Assembly: GCA_038230415.1 (NCBI GenBank)
Contig: JBBRNH010000050.1
Coordinates: 1-39,966, forward strand
Reading direction: 5' to 3'
DNA length: 39,966 nucleotides
Source of the DNA: JBBRNH01 sp038230415
GTDB lineage: Bacteria > Bacteroidota > Bacteroidia > Cytophagales > Spirosomataceae
The notes beneath the pieces are model-generated. The model ran no database searches. It was not told the DNA's origin and saw only the letters and a list, made by a program, of their open reading frames with translations. Of the stretch, positions 7,040 through 16,665 are shown piece by piece. How positions within the stretch are numbered: the stretch's first letter is position 1; each line of letters opens with the position of its first letter. The position numbers and the translations under genes were made by a program.

Positions 7040-10000
7040 TTACATACTTCGCCGGTACTTCCCGCCAACGGCGTAGAGCGCGTTTGACAACTGACCTAAG
7101 GTGCAGAATTTAGCCGCTTCCATCAGGCTCCCGAAGATATTGCCGTTGCTGAGTGCCGTTTCCTGCAAGGCCGCTAACGCCTTTGTTGCGGCTTCGCGGT
7201 TGCGTTCCTGAAACGCCCGGCACGATGATACGGCGTAGTTTTTCTCGTCGTCGGTCGAGCGGATAACCTCGGCGGGCAGCACCGTTGGCGAGCCTGACGG
7301 GTCAAGAAACGTGTTTACGCCCACTAACGGCAGGCCGCCGTTGTGTTTCAGGGTTTCGTAATACATTGATTCTTCCTGAATTTGGGTGCGCTGATACATC
7401 CGTTCCATCGCGCCTAAAACCCCGCCCCGCTCGTCGAGCCGCAGAAACTCCTGATATACGGCTTCTTCCACGAGGTCGGTCAGTTCCTCCACCACAAACG
7501 AGCCTTGCAACGGATTTTCGCTTTTGGTCAGGCCAAATTCGCGGTTGATGATGAGCTGAATTGCCATTGCCCGCCGGACGCTTTCTTCGGTTGGGGTTGT
7601 GATGGCTTCGTCGTAGGCGTTGGTATGCAGCGAGTTACAGTTGTCATACACCGCCAGCAACGCCTGTAAGGTGGTGCGGATGTCGTTGAATGAAATCTCC
7701 TGGGCGTGCAGACTCCGGCCCGATGTCTGAATGTGGTATTTGAGTTTCTGGCTCCGTTCGCTGGCGTGGTACTTGTGTTTCATCGCCGTTGCCCAGATAC
7801 GCCGGGCCACGCGGCCAATCACGGTGTATTCGGGGTCCATACCGTTGGAGAAAAAGAACGACAGGTTCGGGGCGAAATCGTCCACGTGTAAACCCCGGCT
7901 CAGGTAATACTCCACAAACGTGAAGCCGTTGCTGAGGGTAAAGGCTAATTGTGAGATCGGGTTGGCCCCGGCCTCGGCAATGTGATAGCCCGAAATGGAG
8001 ACCGAATAAAAGTTCTGAATCTGGTTTTGGGTGAAATATTCCTGCACGTCGCCCATGAGCCGGAGGGCAAACTCGGTCGAAAAAATGCAGGTATTCTGCG
8101 CCTGATCTTCTTTCAGGATGTCGGCCTGCACCGTGCCGCGCACCCGGCGCAGGGTGTCGGCCTTGATTTGAGCATACACATCGGGCGGCACCATTTTATC
8201 ACCCGATGTACCGAGCAACGCCAGTCCCAAGCCGTTATTACCGTCGGGCAGCAAACCCTGATACGCTGTTTCCATTCCTTTGTCCCTTTCCTCCTTCGTC
8301 CTTTCGTCCCTTTTTTCTAACCATTTCTCACACTGCTGGTCAATGGCTGCGTTCATAAAAAAGGCCAGCAGCATGGGCGCGGGGCCGTTGATAGTCATCG
8401 AAACCGACGTGGCCGGGTCGCAGAGATCAAAGCCGCTGTATAGTTTTTTGGCATCGTCGAGGGTGCAGACGTTCACGCCGGCGTTGCCCACTTTGCCGAA
8501 AATATCGGGCCGAATATCAGGGTCTTCGCCGTAGAGCGTCACCGAATCAAACGCCGTTGACAGCCGTTTAGCGGGCTGATTCTGAGCCACATAATGAAAC
8601 CGGCGATTGGTTCGCTCCGGGCCACCCTCGCCGGCAAACATCCGGGTTGGGTCTTCGCCTTCGCGTTTGAGCGGAAACACCCCGGCGGTGTACGGAAACT
8701 CGCCCGGCACGTTTTCGGTCAGGAGCCAGCGTAGAATATCGCCCCAGTCGTGGTATCGGGGCAGACTGACGCGGGGCATTTTCAGGTGCGAGAGCGTTTC
8801 GACGTACAGCGGTTGCCGGATGGTTTTGCCCCGCACGGTGTATTCATAAAAGTCGGCGGTGTAGCGTTTTCGTGTGTCGGGCCAGGCCATAATCGCCGTT
8901 CGGCAATCACGGGCCAGCCGGGCTTCATAATCGGCATAAAGTGTTTTAAGAACCAACTTAGTCTGCTCATCATCAACGAGTTGCAGCGTCCCTTCGATTT
9001 GATACAGTTGCCGGGCCAACGCTGTTTGCTCGTTCACGAAGGCTGCGTATCGCTGACTTTCTTCCACGATTTCGGCCAAGTAGCGCGTTCGGTTGGCCGG
9101 AATGATCGGAGCCGGTTTTGGGGATGTACTGCCGGGATGTTCACTGCTCGTTGTACCATTAATTTGCCGATTTTCAGTAGTTAATCCGCACGTCTGCACC
9201 ATCAGGTCAAACAGCCGGTTCATGCCATCGTCGTTAAACTGGGCGGCAATGGTCGGCACAATCGGCAGATCATCGTCGGGTGCATCCCAGGTGTTGTGGT
9301 TTCGGCGGTATTGCTTCCGCACATCGCGCAGGGCATCGAGTGAGCCGCGCTTGTCGAATTTATTGATGGCAACCACATCGGCAAAGTCGAGCATATCAAT
9401 TTTCTCCAACTGCGAGGCCGCGCCATATTCTGCCGTCATCACATACAGTGTTTTGTCGGCGTGTTCGGTAATCTCGGTATCCGACTGCCCAATACCCGAC
9501 GATTCGATGATAATCAACTCAAAACCAGCCGCTTTGCAGATCGCCACCGCGTCGCCCACGTGTTTGCTCAGGGCCAGATTAGCCTGCCGGGTTGCCAGCG
9601 AACGCATATAAATCCGGGGTGAATCAATGGCGTTCATCCGAATCCGGTCGCCGAGCAAGGCCCCGCCCGTTTTGCGTTTTGACGGATCAACCGACAAAAT
9701 AGCGAGCGTTTTTTCGGGAAACGCCCGCCGAAATCGGAGTACCAATTCATCAACGAGCGACGATTTTCCGGCTCCGCCCGGCCCCGTGATGCCCAGCACC
9801 GGGATTGGTACGGCTCCCTGCCGGGGTTGATGGTGTTGGCCGTTGGCGTGTGCTTTATTTTCGGCCAGCGTAATCAGCCGGGCAATGCGTTGGTACTCAT
9901 CGGTTTCGGGTACGGCTTCCAGCCCCGGCAGTTCAAAATCACACTGTTGCAGCAGGTCATTAATCATACCCTGCAAGCCCATCGTGCGCCCATCGTCGGG

Positions 10001-10375
10001 CGAATAAATCCGGGTAATGCCGTAGCCGTGCAGTGTCTGGATTTCGTGGGGGAGAATGGTGCCGCCACCCCCGCCAAAGATGTTGATGTGGCCCGCGCCC
10101 CGGTCGCGCAGCAAGTCAATCATGTACCGGAAAAACTCCAGATGGCCGCCCTGGTAACTCGTTATGGCAATGCCCTGCACGTCTTCCTGAATGGCGCAAT
10201 CTACAATCTCAGCCACCGACCGATTGTGGCCGAGGTGAATTACTTCGGCCCCCGCCGACTGCATCAACCGGCGCATGAGGTTAATGGCCGCATCGTGACC
10301 GTCGAACAGCGACCCTGCCGTAACGATTCTGATTTTATGAATGGGTTGATACGGCGGGGTTGGCTGATTGGTCAT
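7040..10375 (-). CDS. icmF: Fused isobutyryl-CoA mutase (IcmF-type, with built-in MeaB-like GTPase)
   Basis: A 1111-residue adenosylcobalamin enzyme interconverting isobutyryl-CoA and n-butyryl-CoA, possibly related acyl-CoAs. Domains in order: B12-binding domain (about 13-145) with SLFDGHDAAINL, His27 being the lower axial cobalt ligand; MeaB/ArgK-type G-protein chaperone (about 190-400) with the P-loop GPGGAGKSS (198-206) and NKFDKRG; then the mutase TIM barrel (about 520 on) with FPYTAGVFPLKREGEDPTRM and FAGEG, which separates IcmF from methylmalonyl-CoA mutase. The length fits the family. Residues of roughly 685-700 (EKRDERTKEERDKG) are a charged stretch encoded by an almost purely purine run that looks like inserted repeat DNA. 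A C9 and an A8 tract lie just before the ATG. It probably serves branched-chain amino acid or fatty acid breakdown. Confidence 0.93.
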   Translation of the reverse strand: MTNQPTPPYQPIHKIRIVTAGSLFDGHDAAINLMRRLMQSAGAEVIHLGHNRSVAEIVDCAIQEDVQGIAITSYQGGHLEFFRYMIDLLRDRGAGHINIFGGGGGTILPHEIQTLHGYGITRIYSPDDGRTMGLQGMINDLLQQCDFELPGLEAVPETDEYQRIARLITLAENKAHANGQHHQPRQGAVPIPVLGITGPGGAGKSSLVDELVLRFRRAFPEKTLAILSVDPSKRKTGGALLGDRIRMNAIDSPRIYMRSLATRQANLALSKHVGDAVAICKAAGFELIIIESSGIGQSDTEITEHADKTLYVMTAEYGAASQLEKIDMLDFADVVAINKFDKRGSLDALRDVRKQYRRNHNTWDAPDDDLPIVPTIAAQFNDDGMNRLFDLMVQTCGLTTENRQINGTTSSEHPGSTSPKPAPIIPANRTRYLAEIVEESQRYAAFVNEQTALARQLYQIEGTLQLVDDEQTKLVLKTLYADYEARLARDCRTAIMAWPDTRKRYTADFYEYTVRGKTIRQPLYVETLSHLKMPRVSLPRYHDWGDILRWLLTENVPGEFPYTAGVFPLKREGEDPTRMFAGEGGPERTNRRFHYVAQNQPAKRLSTAFDSVTLYGEDPDIRPDIFGKVGNAGVNVCTLDDAKKLYSGFDLCDPATSVSMTINGPAPMLLAFFMNAAIDQQCEKWLEKRDERTKEERDKGMETAYQGLLPDGNNGLGLALLGTSGDKMVPPDVYAQIKADTLRRVRGTVQADILKEDQAQNTCIFSTEFALRLMGDVQEYFTQNQIQNFYSVSISGYHIAEAGANPISQLAFTLSNGFTFVEYYLSRGLHVDDFAPNLSFFFSNGMDPEYTVIGRVARRIWATAMKHKYHASERSQKLKYHIQTSGRSLHAQEISFNDIRTTLQALLAVYDNCNSLHTNAYDEAITTPTEESVRRAMAIQLIINREFGLTKSENPLQGSFVVEELTDLVEEAVYQEFLRLDERGGVLGAMERMYQRTQIQEESMYYETLKHNGGLPLVGVNTFLDPSGSPTVLPAEVIRSTDDEKNYAVSSCRAFQERNREAATKALAALQETALSNGNIFGSLMEAAKFCTLGQLSNALYAVGGKYRRSM
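8274..8322 (-). repeat. Purine-rich short-period tract within icmF
   Basis: On the coding strand this is a degenerate repetition of AAAGGACGA-like units with almost no pyrimidines. It lies in frame and encodes only charged residues (Glu, Lys, Arg, Asp). Intergenic elements of similar look occur elsewhere in this window, so it may be a repeat tolerated in a surface helix. It has no facing complementary arm here. Confidence 0.45.
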
Positions 10376-10530
10376 CTGAATCGGGGGGGGGTGTTTTTTT
10401 TGGGAGGTAACTATTCAAGTGCGCCCACAGCCTGGTGGCGGTGGGTAACAAGCCGGGGCGGTGCCGGACAGATTACCCAACTACCTACTTTGAGAACTTA
10501 CTACTCTGATGATCCCGATTTCCGGGCGTT

Positions 10531-12528
10531 CTACTCAATCAGCACGGCGGTGGTTTCGCGCCCGGCCCCGGTTTCGAGTGTCAGCACATACCGCCCAGCG
10601 GGGAGGTTTTTAACCGAAAACGTGCGCCGTTGCGGCCCGGCTGGAGTCCGGCTCTCGGTGGATTGGTTAATGATTCTGCCCCATAAATTGGTCAGTTGCA
10701 GGATGATTGGCCCCTCGGATGTGGTCAGAAACGAGATCGTTAGCTGGTCGGTGGCCGGGTTGGGAAACACCCGCAAGCCCGTTGGTTCATTGGTAGTTGT
10801 AGCCGTAACAACCGCCGTACTTTGCACCGTTTTCAGGATGTGGTTGTCGGGGTCGAGCAGCACCGTAATTGGGTTGCCCTTGGCCGGGAGGTCAACCGTT
10901 TGATCGGCGCGGTCGTTAAAAATAGTTACGGTCGTATCGCCCAATGACCCCTGCACCTGCACCTGAATCGGCATCGTAAAAAACGCCGGGTTGCCGTTGG
11001 CCGTTTGCTGCACCCGCAACTGAACACCGTTTTTGCCGTTCATCAGCGAGCTTTGCCACGTTAGCTGATAAACCGGAAATTTCTCACCGAAGACCCATTC
11101 CTTAAAAAAATAATCCAGCTTCTGGCCCGATACCTGCTCGGCAACCGCCTGAAAGTCAGCCGTTACCGCCGTGCCGTAGGCTACCGCTGGCGAAGCCGTG
11201 TAGGTTTGAAGGGTTTTAAAAAACGCGGCATCGCCCAGAATATGCCGGAGCATATACAGTACAACGGCTCCTTTGGCGTAGCTTCGGTTGCCATCAAAAA
11301 TGCTGTTTACGCTGTTGATGTCCTGCACAAACAGCGTTCCCTGCGCGTTGCGGGCGCGGGCCAGAAAACCGTTCATGGTGGTTTGATAGCCCGTTTTGCC
11401 ACCCGTTGATTCGGCGTAAATGGCTTCGGCAAACGAGGCAAACCCCTCGTTGAGCCAAATGCTGTTCCAGTCGCGGCAGGTGATGTTGTCGCCAAACCAC
11501 TGATGGGCCATTTCGTGAGCAATAATCCCGCTGTCAAACGCCCCCATCGAACTTAGCGTCTGGTGTTCCATACCGCCACCCCAGCCAAATTCGGCGTGGC
11601 CGTATTTCTCGGCCAAAAACGGATACGGCCCAAATTTGGTGGTGAACAGAGTCAGAATTGACGGCGTTAAGTCGAGAAAGGTTTTGATTTGGGCGAGGTG
11701 TTCGGGATAGATGTAGTGCGGCACGGGCATGGTCTGGGTTTTGCCGCCGGGCGTTGCATAGTTAAAGGGCGTGTCATACTGGGTGTAGTTCGTCATCGCC
11801 ACCGAGATCAGGTAGGCCGCAATCGGGTAGCGGTTTTTCCAGTGGTAGGTTTTGGTGCCGTCGGCGTTGGTAACAACGGGTTGCAACAGCCCATTGGAGA
11901 CCGAGACGAACGTAGCCGGGGCGGTAACGCGCACCGCCGACGAGTCTGCTTTATCAGCGGGGGTGTCTTTGTTGGGAAACCAGTCGCTCGCGCCGTATGG
12001 TTCGCTGAGGGTATAAATGGCGGGGTCTTTGCCGTTGTTGTGCGAGCCAAACGTGAAACTGCCAAAGCCACTGCTGCCCGGTTTGCCCTGATAAAACACG
12101 GTGAACGTCAGCGCCTGCCCCGTCGAAAGCGGTTGTGGGGCGGTGATCGTTAGCTTGTTGGCAACGTGGGCGAACGTCAGCTTCTGGTTTCCGACTGTCA
12201 CCGAATCCGTTTTGAGCGTGTTCTGCAAATCCAGAAAAAACGAAGTCAGGTTGTTGGCCGTGCTTTTCAGGCTCACCGTTACGGCTCCGCGCAGGTAGGC
12301 GGGCGTGTAAGTCAGGTTCAGGTCAAGGCCGTAGTAGGTCACGTCAATGGCATTGTCGCCGGGGTAAGCCACTCGTGCCGAACGGGTTGCGTCAAAAAAC
12401 TTGCCGAAGTAGCGCGTCTTGGCGCGGGCGCAGAGGGTGGTGGCATCCTCGGTAGCAACGGGCGATTGGGCGCGGAGCATGGGCGCGAAAAGCGTGAGTA
12501 AGAGCAGGAGCGTAAAGCCGTTTTTCAT
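10531..12528 (-). CDS. Secreted M1 family aminopeptidase with T9SS type A sorting domain
   Basis: A 665-residue zinc aminopeptidase. Signal peptide 1-20 (MKNGFTLLLLLTLFAPMLRA). The N-terminal beta domain covers about 40-270; the exopeptidase motif is GWGGGMEHQTLSS (316-328), a GxMEN variant; the zinc site is HEMAHQWFGD (338-347) with the third ligand Glu361 in WLNEGFASF. The catalytic part ends near 510, followed by a short beta domain, and the last 80 residues (VFPNPATDQLTISF ... AGRYVLTLETG) are a type A T9SS sorting tail, so the enzyme should be exported across the outer membrane and attached or released. It trims N-terminal residues from peptides outside the cell. It is followed on the same strand by icmF after a 155-base gap in which I see nothing except homopolymer runs. 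Confidence 0.93.
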   Translation of the reverse strand: MKNGFTLLLLLTLFAPMLRAQSPVATEDATTLCARAKTRYFGKFFDATRSARVAYPGDNAIDVTYYGLDLNLTYTPAYLRGAVTVSLKSTANNLTSFFLDLQNTLKTDSVTVGNQKLTFAHVANKLTITAPQPLSTGQALTFTVFYQGKPGSSGFGSFTFGSHNNGKDPAIYTLSEPYGASDWFPNKDTPADKADSSAVRVTAPATFVSVSNGLLQPVVTNADGTKTYHWKNRYPIAAYLISVAMTNYTQYDTPFNYATPGGKTQTMPVPHYIYPEHLAQIKTFLDLTPSILTLFTTKFGPYPFLAEKYGHAEFGWGGGMEHQTLSSMGAFDSGIIAHEMAHQWFGDNITCRDWNSIWLNEGFASFAEAIYAESTGGKTGYQTTMNGFLARARNAQGTLFVQDINSVNSIFDGNRSYAKGAVVLYMLRHILGDAAFFKTLQTYTASPAVAYGTAVTADFQAVAEQVSGQKLDYFFKEWVFGEKFPVYQLTWQSSLMNGKNGVQLRVQQTANGNPAFFTMPIQVQVQGSLGDTTVTIFNDRADQTVDLPAKGNPITVLLDPDNHILKTVQSTAVVTATTTNEPTGLRVFPNPATDQLTISFLTTSEGPIILQLTNLWGRIINQSTESRTPAGPQRRTFSVKNLPAGRYVLTLETGAGRETTAVLIE

Positions 12529-12555
12529 ACTTTGAAAACGACGGGCGGGGCGGGT

Positions 12556-13197
12556 TTATTTACGCAAGACCACGTTTCGGTACAACTCAGCCATCGGAAC
12601 CGTAAAATCACCCATCGGCAGAACGTCGTCAGGGTGCATATAATCAATGTTGAGCCATTGATTAGGCCGGTCGGTGCGGGTGTAAGCCGAAACCGTCATT
12701 GAGTCAGAGGCAATCACGAGCAGGTGTTGCAGCGACGGTATCTGCTTGTAACAGTGCAACTTATCATAAAACTCCTGATTACTGTTTGAATCCGATCGTA
12801 CCTCCACCAACAGCCAGGGGTTCAGCGTAGCGGCCATGCGTTTCGGGCGCGGATACAGTTCGGTCGGGCCATGAATCACCAGCACATCGGGTGCAAAACC
12901 AAGCTGACATTCCAGCACGTAAACCGGACGATTGCTGCCCAAAACGCGGTAGGCAGGGTCAGGCAGTAAACCGTTGCTTATCAAACCAATAAACGTGGCC
13001 GTAATAAGTTCGTGGTTTTCGGTATTCACGTTGGGGCGGGCAATGAGGTTGCCGCGATTAAATTCGAGATAAACCGCGTCGTTTTCGTCTTCGAGCAACT
13101 CGAAATAGTCGTCGGCAGTGGCAACAAAACGCACTTCATCCTCGGTTTCGAGTTGGTGTTGCAGGTCGGCGGTCGAGAAGGCGGGGGCTACGAGCAT
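12556..13197 (-). CDS. Uma2 family (DUF820) PD-(D/E)XK nuclease-like protein
   Basis: A 213-residue Uma2 protein, clearly different from the tandem pair at the window start. Key segments: YLEFNRGNLIARP (the family's early glycine-containing strand), GFAPDVLVIHGP with the predicted Asp, NPWLLVEVRSDSN with the Glu, then FYDKLHCYKQIPSLQHLLVI with the Lys, and a C-terminal MGDFTVPMAELYRNV. All expected catalytic positions seem present. The neighbours are the aminopeptidase 27 bases downstream and DUF4230 23 bases upstream, so it may be co-transcribed with them, although no functional link is evident. The substrate and role of Uma2 proteins remain unproven. Confidence 0.85.
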   Translation of the reverse strand: MLVAPAFSTADLQHQLETEDEVRFVATADDYFELLEDENDAVYLEFNRGNLIARPNVNTENHELITATFIGLISNGLLPDPAYRVLGSNRPVYVLECQLGFAPDVLVIHGPTELYPRPKRMAATLNPWLLVEVRSDSNSNQEFYDKLHCYKQIPSLQHLLVIASDSMTVSAYTRTDRPNQWLNIDYMHPDDVLPMGDFTVPMAELYRNVVLRK

Positions 13198-13220
13198 GGC
13201 GGTTGTTGTTTTGGCTAAAA

Positions 13221-13898
13221 TTATGATAATCCGGGCGTTTTTCCGTCCCCCGCCGGCAGCGTTTTGCGGGTTTCGGCAGCATCCGTTTCGGCTTTGAGTT
13301 TCAGCGTTTCCAACTGTTTTTGCTGGGCTTCGGGCAGTTGCAGACTCCAGCCCATGCTGCCCGCCAACTGATACATCATGTACTGAATCTGGTTGTTGGC
13401 AATCCGGGGCAGGTCGCTTTGCAGGGCGCGGTCGTTCATGACCTGCTTGGCTTCGTCCAAAATTTTGGTGTAGTCTTCGCTGCTGAAATGATTCAGGTAG
13501 CCCGACTGAATATCGTAAAACTGGTAATCGGTGTCAATCGAGAGTACTTCCGGGGCCGGAAACGCTTCGACAATCAGGATTTTCTCACCGGCTTCGGGCA
13601 GCCGAAACCGCACTTTGGCAAAATCGAACCCGACCAACACCTTCGATTTGGCAATCACCATCGCTTTTTTGGGGTCGTTGAGGACGTACATAATCTTGCG
13701 CTGATCGTGATAATTGTAAATCTCCGAGAAATAGCCCTCGGCCATCACCACCTTAAACACCTTCTCGATGCGTTCGAGCAGTACGGTGGCATCAACCCGA
13801 ACGGCGGGCGGCTCGGCCTTGCTCCGCAGCGAGTTGGCAATGGCATAGCCCGCGCCACTGCCGACGAGCAAAAGAAGGAGGGTATTGAGAAAATCCAT
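13221..13898 (-). CDS. DUF4230 domain membrane-anchored protein
   Basis: A 225-residue protein starting MDFLNTLLLLLVGSGAGYAIA, a single N-terminal membrane anchor with no cleavage site; an ATG 12 codons further upstream is possible but would put polar sequence before the anchor. The remainder matches DUF4230: LLERIEKVFKVVMAEGYFSE, KVLVGFDFAKV, ILIVEAFPAPEVLSIDTDYQ, FYDIQSGYLNHFSSED, then a C-terminal helix rich in Gln, Lys and Glu (about 190-215). DUF4230 proteins are common in Bacteroidota and Firmicutes and have no established function. It is the first gene of a minus-strand run and is divergent from the GH20 gene. Confidence 0.85.
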   Translation of the reverse strand: MDFLNTLLLLLVGSGAGYAIANSLRSKAEPPAVRVDATVLLERIEKVFKVVMAEGYFSEIYNYHDQRKIMYVLNDPKKAMVIAKSKVLVGFDFAKVRFRLPEAGEKILIVEAFPAPEVLSIDTDYQFYDIQSGYLNHFSSEDYTKILDEAKQVMNDRALQSDLPRIANNQIQYMMYQLAGSMGWSLQLPEAQQKQLETLKLKAETDAAETRKTLPAGDGKTPGLS

Positions 13899-14073
13899 AG
13901 AAAAAATAGCGGCATAACTGATTGGCCGCTGCACAAAAGTCGGTGTTATCGCGGACTAAACGCTACTCCTGAGCGGGTCCCGCAATCAGGATGGTCAACC
14001 GGCGTTTGTGTCGGCGTTGATGATCTTGTTTAACTGCTGCGTTTTGACGTGATTTAACCCATAATTCCCCAAC

Positions 14074-16620
14074 ATGAAAACCTATTTCGGACTCTTACTT
14101 TTTTGCCTGTCGATCATCGCCAGCCACGCCCAAACCCCGCGCCCTGCTTTGGAAACCCCCGCGCTAACCGGCCCACCGATTGCCCTCACCCTGACCATAG
14201 CCGACAATAATTATCAGAACAAGGGGCTGTCGCGTTCGGTGCTGACGCTGACCAACACCGGCTCGGCACCCCTGCCCGCTACGGGCTGGAAACTGTATTT
14301 CAACGATGGCGACCCGGTTAGTTTCGACGCGACACTGGCGCGGGTGACACCCGTAAACGGCGATCTGTTTTACATCGCCCCCGGCCCGGCATTCAGGGCT
14401 ATACCCGTTGGTCAGTCGGCGACGGTGGCGTTTTTGTCGGGCAAAATTCGGTCAGCTACCGATTATGCCGCCGGGTTTTATTTGGTTTTCGATGCTACCC
14501 CGGCGCGGGCGTTTGCCATTGCGGTGACGGTTGACAAGGGTTCTCATTTCGAGAAAGCCGACCAAAAACTCGCCGAACGGATTTATGAGCAGAACGCCCT
14601 GATTCGGCCCGTTGCCGACGATAAACTGCCGAAGGTGTTTCCAACGCCGGTTTCGTATCAGGAAACCGGCCAATCGTTTATCCTTGACGATCAGGTTGTT
14701 ATCGTGGCCGACGCTGCATTTGGCGCAGAAGCGGAGTTTCTGGCGAATAGCCTGATGCCGGTTCTCAACCGCAAACCCGCCGTTCAGCCGCAGGCCACCG
14801 GCAAGGCCATTACACTCCGTAAAAACCCGGCTATTGCCCCCGAAGGCTACGACTTGCAGATCAGTCAGGCGGGCGTGGTGGTGTCGGCATCGTCGGGCGC
14901 GGGGGTTTTCTACGGCATTCAGTCGCTGCAAACGCTGCTGCCGCCGAGGGTATTGTCGGGTACGGCAGGCCCGGTCAGTCTGCCCGGCTTGGCCGTGACC
15001 GACGCGCCCCGCTTTGGCTACCGCGCCCTGCTGATGGACGTGGCCCGGAATTTTCAGCCCAAATCAGAAGTGCTTAAGGTGCTGAACCTGATGGGGTTGT
15101 ATAAAATGAACGTGCTGCACCTGCATTTCAGCGACGACGAAGGCTGGCGGATCGAGATGCCATCGCTGCCCGAACTGACCTCGGTGGGAGCCACGCGGGC
15201 GCACGGCACCGACGAATCAAGAAACATTATCCCGGCTTACGGCTCCGGCCCAACTGCCGATAATGCCGCCGGAACGGGGTTTTACAGCAAAGCCGACTTT
15301 GTCGAAATCCTCCGCTATGCCCGTGACCGGCACATCGCCGTAATCCCGGAAATCGAATCGCCGGGCCATGCACGGGCCGCGCTGCGGGCGATGGATGCCC
15401 GCTATGCCCGCCTGATGAAAGCCGGTAATGCCGCCGAAGCCGGGCGGTATCTGCTCCGCGACCGGGCCGACAAATCTAAGTATCAGTCGGTGCAGGGCTT
15501 TACCGATAACGTGGCCGATGTGTCGCAACCGGCCACCTACGCCTTTATGGAGCGGGTGGTTGACGACCTGATGGCGATGTATAAAGAAGCCAACGCGCCC
15601 CTGAAAACGATTCACTTCGGAGGTGACGAGGTGCCGGGCGGGGTCTGGGAAAAATCGCCCGCCGTGCGGCAGTTGATGGCGAAGAACCAGGCAGTGAAAA
15701 CAACCGATGACCTGTGGTATTATTACTTCGGCAAAATCAATCAACTGCTTAAAAAACGGGGGCTGTATCTGTCGGGCTGGGAAGAAATAGGGCTGCGGAA
15801 GGTGCAGCAGAACGGGCAGTCGGTGTGGGTTCCCAATACTGACTTTGCCGGGGAAAACGTCCACGTAAATGTCTGGAAAAACAGCCCCGGTTCGGGAGCC
15901 GAAGACTTGGCCTACCGCATGGCGAACGCGGGCTACAAGGTGGTGCTGACTGGGGTTACGCATCTGTACATTGACATGGCCTACAATCCCTCGTCTGAGG
16001 AGCCGGGGCAGTATTGGGGCGGCTATGTGGACATTGACAAGCCGTTTTATTTTATCCCCTACAACTACCTCCGCAACCTGAAAGACGACAACACCGGGCA
16101 GCGCATTGTGCCATCGGCCATCAAAAGCCGCGAAGCCCTCACGGAAACGGGCCGGGCAAATATTGTGGGTATGGAAGCCGCACTCTGGTCAGAAACCAAC
16201 CGCAGCCCGGCCCAGTTTGAGTATAAACTGCTGCCCAAACTGCTGGCCGTGGCCGAACGCGCCTGGGCCAAAGACCCCGCCTGGGCTACGGAGCCGGACG
16301 ATCAGAAAAGCGACGCGCTGTATGGGCTGGCCTGGTCAGAGTTTATCAACACCGTTGGCAAACGCGAACTGCCCCGCTTAGATGGGTACGGTGGCGGGTT
16401 TCAGTACCGGATACCAACGGCAGGGGTCAAACGCATTGCCGGTAAATTGGCGGCTAACGTACAGTTTCCGGGTATGACCATCCACTACACCACCGATGGT
16501 ACCGACCCCACCGCAACGAGTTTGGTTTATACCGAACCGATTTCGGCTACCGGCATGGTGAAGCTGACCGTTTTCAATGCGGCAGGCCGGGCGGGGCAGC
16601 CGGTGACCATTAATCCATAA
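14074..16620 (+). CDS. Beta-N-acetylhexosaminidase, glycoside hydrolase family 20
   Basis: An 848-residue secreted enzyme removing terminal N-acetylhexosamines, for example from chitin oligomers or glycoproteins. Signal peptide 1-19 (MKTYFGLLLFCLSIIASHA). Domain order: a CHB_HEX-like carbohydrate-binding domain (about 30-150), the GH20b alpha/beta domain (about 185-310), the catalytic TIM barrel (about 312-690) and a short C-terminal chitobiase-type domain containing YTTDGTDPTATS. In the barrel, LHLHFSDDEGWRIEMP is characteristic and the acid/base pair is Asp518-Glu519 in HFGGDEVPGG; GMEAALWSET is also typical. No T9SS tail is present, so it is probably periplasmic. Expressed divergently from the DUF4230 gene; the 175-base gap (13899-14073) presumably holds both promoters, but I saw no strong box. 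Confidence 0.93.
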   Translation: MKTYFGLLLFCLSIIASHAQTPRPALETPALTGPPIALTLTIADNNYQNKGLSRSVLTLTNTGSAPLPATGWKLYFNDGDPVSFDATLARVTPVNGDLFYIAPGPAFRAIPVGQSATVAFLSGKIRSATDYAAGFYLVFDATPARAFAIAVTVDKGSHFEKADQKLAERIYEQNALIRPVADDKLPKVFPTPVSYQETGQSFILDDQVVIVADAAFGAEAEFLANSLMPVLNRKPAVQPQATGKAITLRKNPAIAPEGYDLQISQAGVVVSASSGAGVFYGIQSLQTLLPPRVLSGTAGPVSLPGLAVTDAPRFGYRALLMDVARNFQPKSEVLKVLNLMGLYKMNVLHLHFSDDEGWRIEMPSLPELTSVGATRAHGTDESRNIIPAYGSGPTADNAAGTGFYSKADFVEILRYARDRHIAVIPEIESPGHARAALRAMDARYARLMKAGNAAEAGRYLLRDRADKSKYQSVQGFTDNVADVSQPATYAFMERVVDDLMAMYKEANAPLKTIHFGGDEVPGGVWEKSPAVRQLMAKNQAVKTTDDLWYYYFGKINQLLKKRGLYLSGWEEIGLRKVQQNGQSVWVPNTDFAGENVHVNVWKNSPGSGAEDLAYRMANAGYKVVLTGVTHLYIDMAYNPSSEEPGQYWGGYVDIDKPFYFIPYNYLRNLKDDNTGQRIVPSAIKSREALTETGRANIVGMEAALWSETNRSPAQFEYKLLPKLLAVAERAWAKDPAWATEPDDQKSDALYGLAWSEFINTVGKRELPRLDGYGGGFQYRIPTAGVKRIAGKLAANVQFPGMTIHYTTDGTDPTATSLVYTEPISATGMVKLTVFNAAGRAGQPVTINP

Positions 16621-16665
16621 ACGCGCTGAACCCGGCAGTCTCACCGGCCACCGACATCAGGCGCA

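Noticed and set aside
9827..10903. A 358-codon plus-strand open frame
   Set aside because: It covers the antisense of the icmF start, the gap and the aminopeptidase tail; it is a by-product of codon bias in those genes.
16621..16665. Terminator between the convergent GH20 and SprB-repeat genes
   Set aside because: No convincing stem with a T-run can be drawn in this 45-base gap.
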